In this document: positions 62,376 to 64,000 of the stretch, in pieces
Position numbering within the stretch: position 1 is the first letter of the stretch
Layout of the letters: each line of letters starts with the position of its first letter
Assembly (NCBI RefSeq): GCF_012844455.2
Contig: NZ_JABBCQ020000003.1
Span: 186,001-250,000 of the forward strand
From: Comamonas suwonensis
GTDB taxonomy: Bacteria; Pseudomonadota; Gammaproteobacteria; Burkholderiales; Burkholderiaceae_C
Reading direction: 5' to 3'
DNA: 64,000 nucleotides
The notes under the pieces: generated by a model
What the model was told of the DNA's origin: nothing
The model's database searches: none
What the model saw: the letters and a program-made list of their open reading frames with translations, nothing else
Translations under genes and position numbers: made by a program

Positions 62376-63227
62376 TTATTCGGCAGATTTTTTGCGGCCA
62401 AACAGCTTGCCAACACCGGCGAACAGTGCGACAGCTCCAGCGATGAGGAACTTCCAGGTCGCTGCCAGAAAGCCGCCAATAATGCCCCACAGGCCCTTTT
62501 TGGTGGCGACGGCTGCTGCCCCGCCGAGCACCAGCGCGCCCAAGCCGATGGCCGCCACCTTGTCGCCATTTTTGAACTCGGTATAGGTTTGGCCGCTGTT
62601 GTAGTCGAAGCCGGTCAGCACTTTCTGAAACGCTGCGGTGTTCTGGCTCAAGGTCTCGGTGTCAGACACCAGAGTGGCCGTCATCACGCCACCACGACCC
62701 AGAATGCGCGAGGTGTAGTTCACATTTTTCTCGCCCGATTCATCGCGCAGACGCAGACCCCATTCCAGGCGCTTGGTGGCCGTGTCGTAGTGGGGAGCCA
62801 CCTGCCAGCCGTCGGTGTAGAGGGCGGCCAGACCCAGTTTCTTGCGTTCCTCATTGCCGGCCTTGTCGCCAGACTTCATGGACTTGAGCAAATCGTCTGC
62901 ATCGATTTTCTCGTCGTCCTTCACATAGCCGGTGTCGTCATAGGAGAAGACGGCAAACCAGTCCAGCGACTTGGGTGCTATCAGGAAGTGATCGCTGCTG
63001 GGCGGGTTGCCAAAGGCTTGCAGCAGCTTGGAAGTATCGGCCTGACCCAGGAAGGCATAGCCCGATGGAATCTGAACGCTGGCCTTACCGGCGATTTCGC
63101 CTTTGCCGCTTTCTTGCCAGTGCAAGGCCTTGATTTCAGCAGGCAGCTCTGGCGCAGATTCGGTCTTGGACCAAGCCCCCAGAGACAGTGAAAGGCCGAG
63201 CAGGGCGGCGGCAATGTTTTTGATCAT
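62376..63227 (-). CDS. DUF2167 membrane-anchored exported protein
   Basis: 283-residue protein. A signal peptide (MIKNIAAALLGLSLSLGAWS) is followed by a domain with LHWQESGKGEIAGKASVQIP and WFAVFSYDDTGYVKDDEKID. The ending has two membrane segments around AIGLGALVLGGAAAVATKKG and FLIAGAVALFAGVGKLFG. This matches DUF2167 (COG4714) proteins, whose role is unknown. GGGAGTTC lies before the ATG at 63227. Followed by a terminator. Confidence 0.85.
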   Translation of the reverse strand: MIKNIAAALLGLSLSLGAWSKTESAPELPAEIKALHWQESGKGEIAGKASVQIPSGYAFLGQADTSKLLQAFGNPPSSDHFLIAPKSLDWFAVFSYDDTGYVKDDEKIDADDLLKSMKSGDKAGNEERKKLGLAALYTDGWQVAPHYDTATKRLEWGLRLRDESGEKNVNYTSRILGRGGVMTATLVSDTETLSQNTAAFQKVLTGFDYNSGQTYTEFKNGDKVAAIGLGALVLGGAAAVATKKGLWGIIGGFLAATWKFLIAGAVALFAGVGKLFGRKKSAE

Positions 63228-63432
63228 GCAAAGAACTCCCGTGTTATGAATGTATTGAGGAAATTATTTCTATCAGATGTTGATAGCGTCATGCAAACAG
63301 CAGTTTCTGAAACTGATGTCAATGCGCCGCAGCGCCAAGCGGGCGGAAACTGAGCTGACCAAAGCAGCGAGATTGATAGCGCCGGGCGCTTGTAGCATCA
63401 GGGGAAACTGCTTTATCTCCAAGGAATTTTTC

Positions 63433-64000
63433 ATGGCTGTGACTGATACCTCTACCCAGATGCCCCACTTTTCATCCTTTTTGGCCCCGCACGCGCATCT
63501 GGGTATGGGCAGCTGGCATCTGGGTCAAGGTCGCCGTAGCTGGGATGAGGAAAAGCGGGCCTTGCTGACCGGCCTGCAACTGGGGTTGACGCTGATCGAT
63601 ACGGCCGAGATGTATGGCGACGGCCTGTCGGAAGAGCTGATTGGTGATGTGCTGCGCGACTGGCCCGCGAGTCAGCCGCAGCCTTTTCTGGTCAGCAAGG
63701 TGCTGCCCATGAATGCCAGTCGCAATGGGGTGATGCGAGCGTTTGAAGCCAGCGCTTATAAGTTGGGGGTGGACTGCATCGATCTATACCTGCTGCACTG
63801 GCGCGGGAACACTCCGCTTGCCGAGACCGTAGCCGCGCTGGAGGCGCTGAAGGTGCAGGGCAAAATTCGGCACTGGGGCGTTTCTAACTTCGATACCGAC
63901 GATATGCAGGAACTGTGGGAGGTGCCCGGAGGGCGCAATTGCGTGGTCAACCAGGTGCTCTACAACGTCTTTAGCCGCGGCATTGAATATGACTTGCTGC
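63433..64000 (+). CDS. Aldo/keto reductase (3' truncated by window edge)
   Basis: 189 codons of an aldo/keto reductase. The frame is open to the end of the window. [20 protein letters not shown] opens the barrel. [19 protein letters not shown] has the catalytic Asp and Tyr, [10 protein letters not shown] the Lys, and [10 protein letters not shown] the His. [15 protein letters not shown] follows. It would reduce carbonyl compounds with NADPH in the cytoplasm. CAAGGAATTTTTC precedes the ATG at 63433. A diverged palindromic box (63371-63400) lies just upstream. Confidence 0.88.
   Translation, partial: MAVTDTSTQMPHFSSFLAPHAHLGMGSWHLGQGRRSWDEEKRALLTGLQLGLTLIDTAEMYGDGLSEELIGDVLRDWPASQPQPFLVSKVLPMNASRNGVMRAFEASAYKLGVDCIDLYLLHWRGNTPLAETVAALEALKVQGKIRHWGVSNFDTDDMQELWEVPGGRNCVVNQVLYNVFSRGIEYDLL

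Noticed and set aside
1-64000. CRISPR arrays, tRNA or rRNA genes and insertion sequences
   Set aside because: No regularly spaced direct repeats, no cloverleaf with conserved tRNA bases and no transposase were seen on reading both strands, though this was done by eye.

Overview
The window looks like chromosome of a Comamonadaceae betaproteobacterium, most likely Comamonas or a close relative. This is inferred from high-GC housekeeping genes, a pyruvate dehydrogenase cluster whose E3 carries its own lipoyl domain, and a short imperfect palindrome (roughly GATAGCTGCTAGCGC ... AAGCGCTAGAGGC) in many intergenic gaps. I saw no rRNA, tRNA, CRISPR array, prophage or transposase.

Layout. 1-4.0 kb: three-gene tripartite drug efflux operon, entered inside the MFS pump gene. 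4.0-13.1 kb: single genes (L7/L12-domain membrane protein, glutamine amidotransferase, Kup, AhpD-like protein, Sufu-domain protein, GNAT, YkvA-type protein, exported Ntn-hydrolase, lipoprotein). 13.1-19.2 kb: accessory stretch with a decayed secreted-protein gene, a LysR regulator, an amidohydrolase pseudogene with two lesions, two tandem copies of a composite repeat, and an AT-rich gene with a HEPN-type RNxxxH motif. 19.3-24.7 kb: ttrBCA (tetrathionate reductase) behind a perfect FNR-type box spaced correctly from a -10 hexamer. 25.3-35.8 kb: yqjD/yqjE/yqjK-like operon, pyrD and rpiA (divergent), a DUF4124-glutaredoxin protein, an M3 oligopeptidase, folD, and a FixL/FixJ-like two-component pair. 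36.1-43.5 kb: aceE-aceF-(unknown gene)-lpdA. 43.6-46.0 kb: second AT-rich accessory island, with a trypsin-like protease, a frameshifted phospholipase-D-like gene and a third, inverted copy of the composite repeat. 46-64 kb: GFA protein, MFS transporter, YjdM/PhnA-type zinc ribbon protein, VOC fusion, a LysR/DUF3100/M20 amidohydrolase locus, a radical-SAM DNA-repair pair, CPA2 antiporter, YbdK ligase, a diguanylate cyclase and several DUF proteins, ending inside an aldo/keto reductase.

Most notable observation. The three composite repeats (16931-17584, 17693-18366, and inverted at 45316-45987) each hold two diverged arms in inverted orientation around one copy of the dispersed palindrome. All six arms contain a ~117-nt segment that can fold into the same four-stem layout. 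Stems are kept by paired (compensatory) base changes between copies, so the fold rather than the primary sequence appears to be conserved. This suggests a structured RNA or a DNA-hairpin mobile element, and the copies border the two AT-rich, possibly defence-related islands. No function is known to me.
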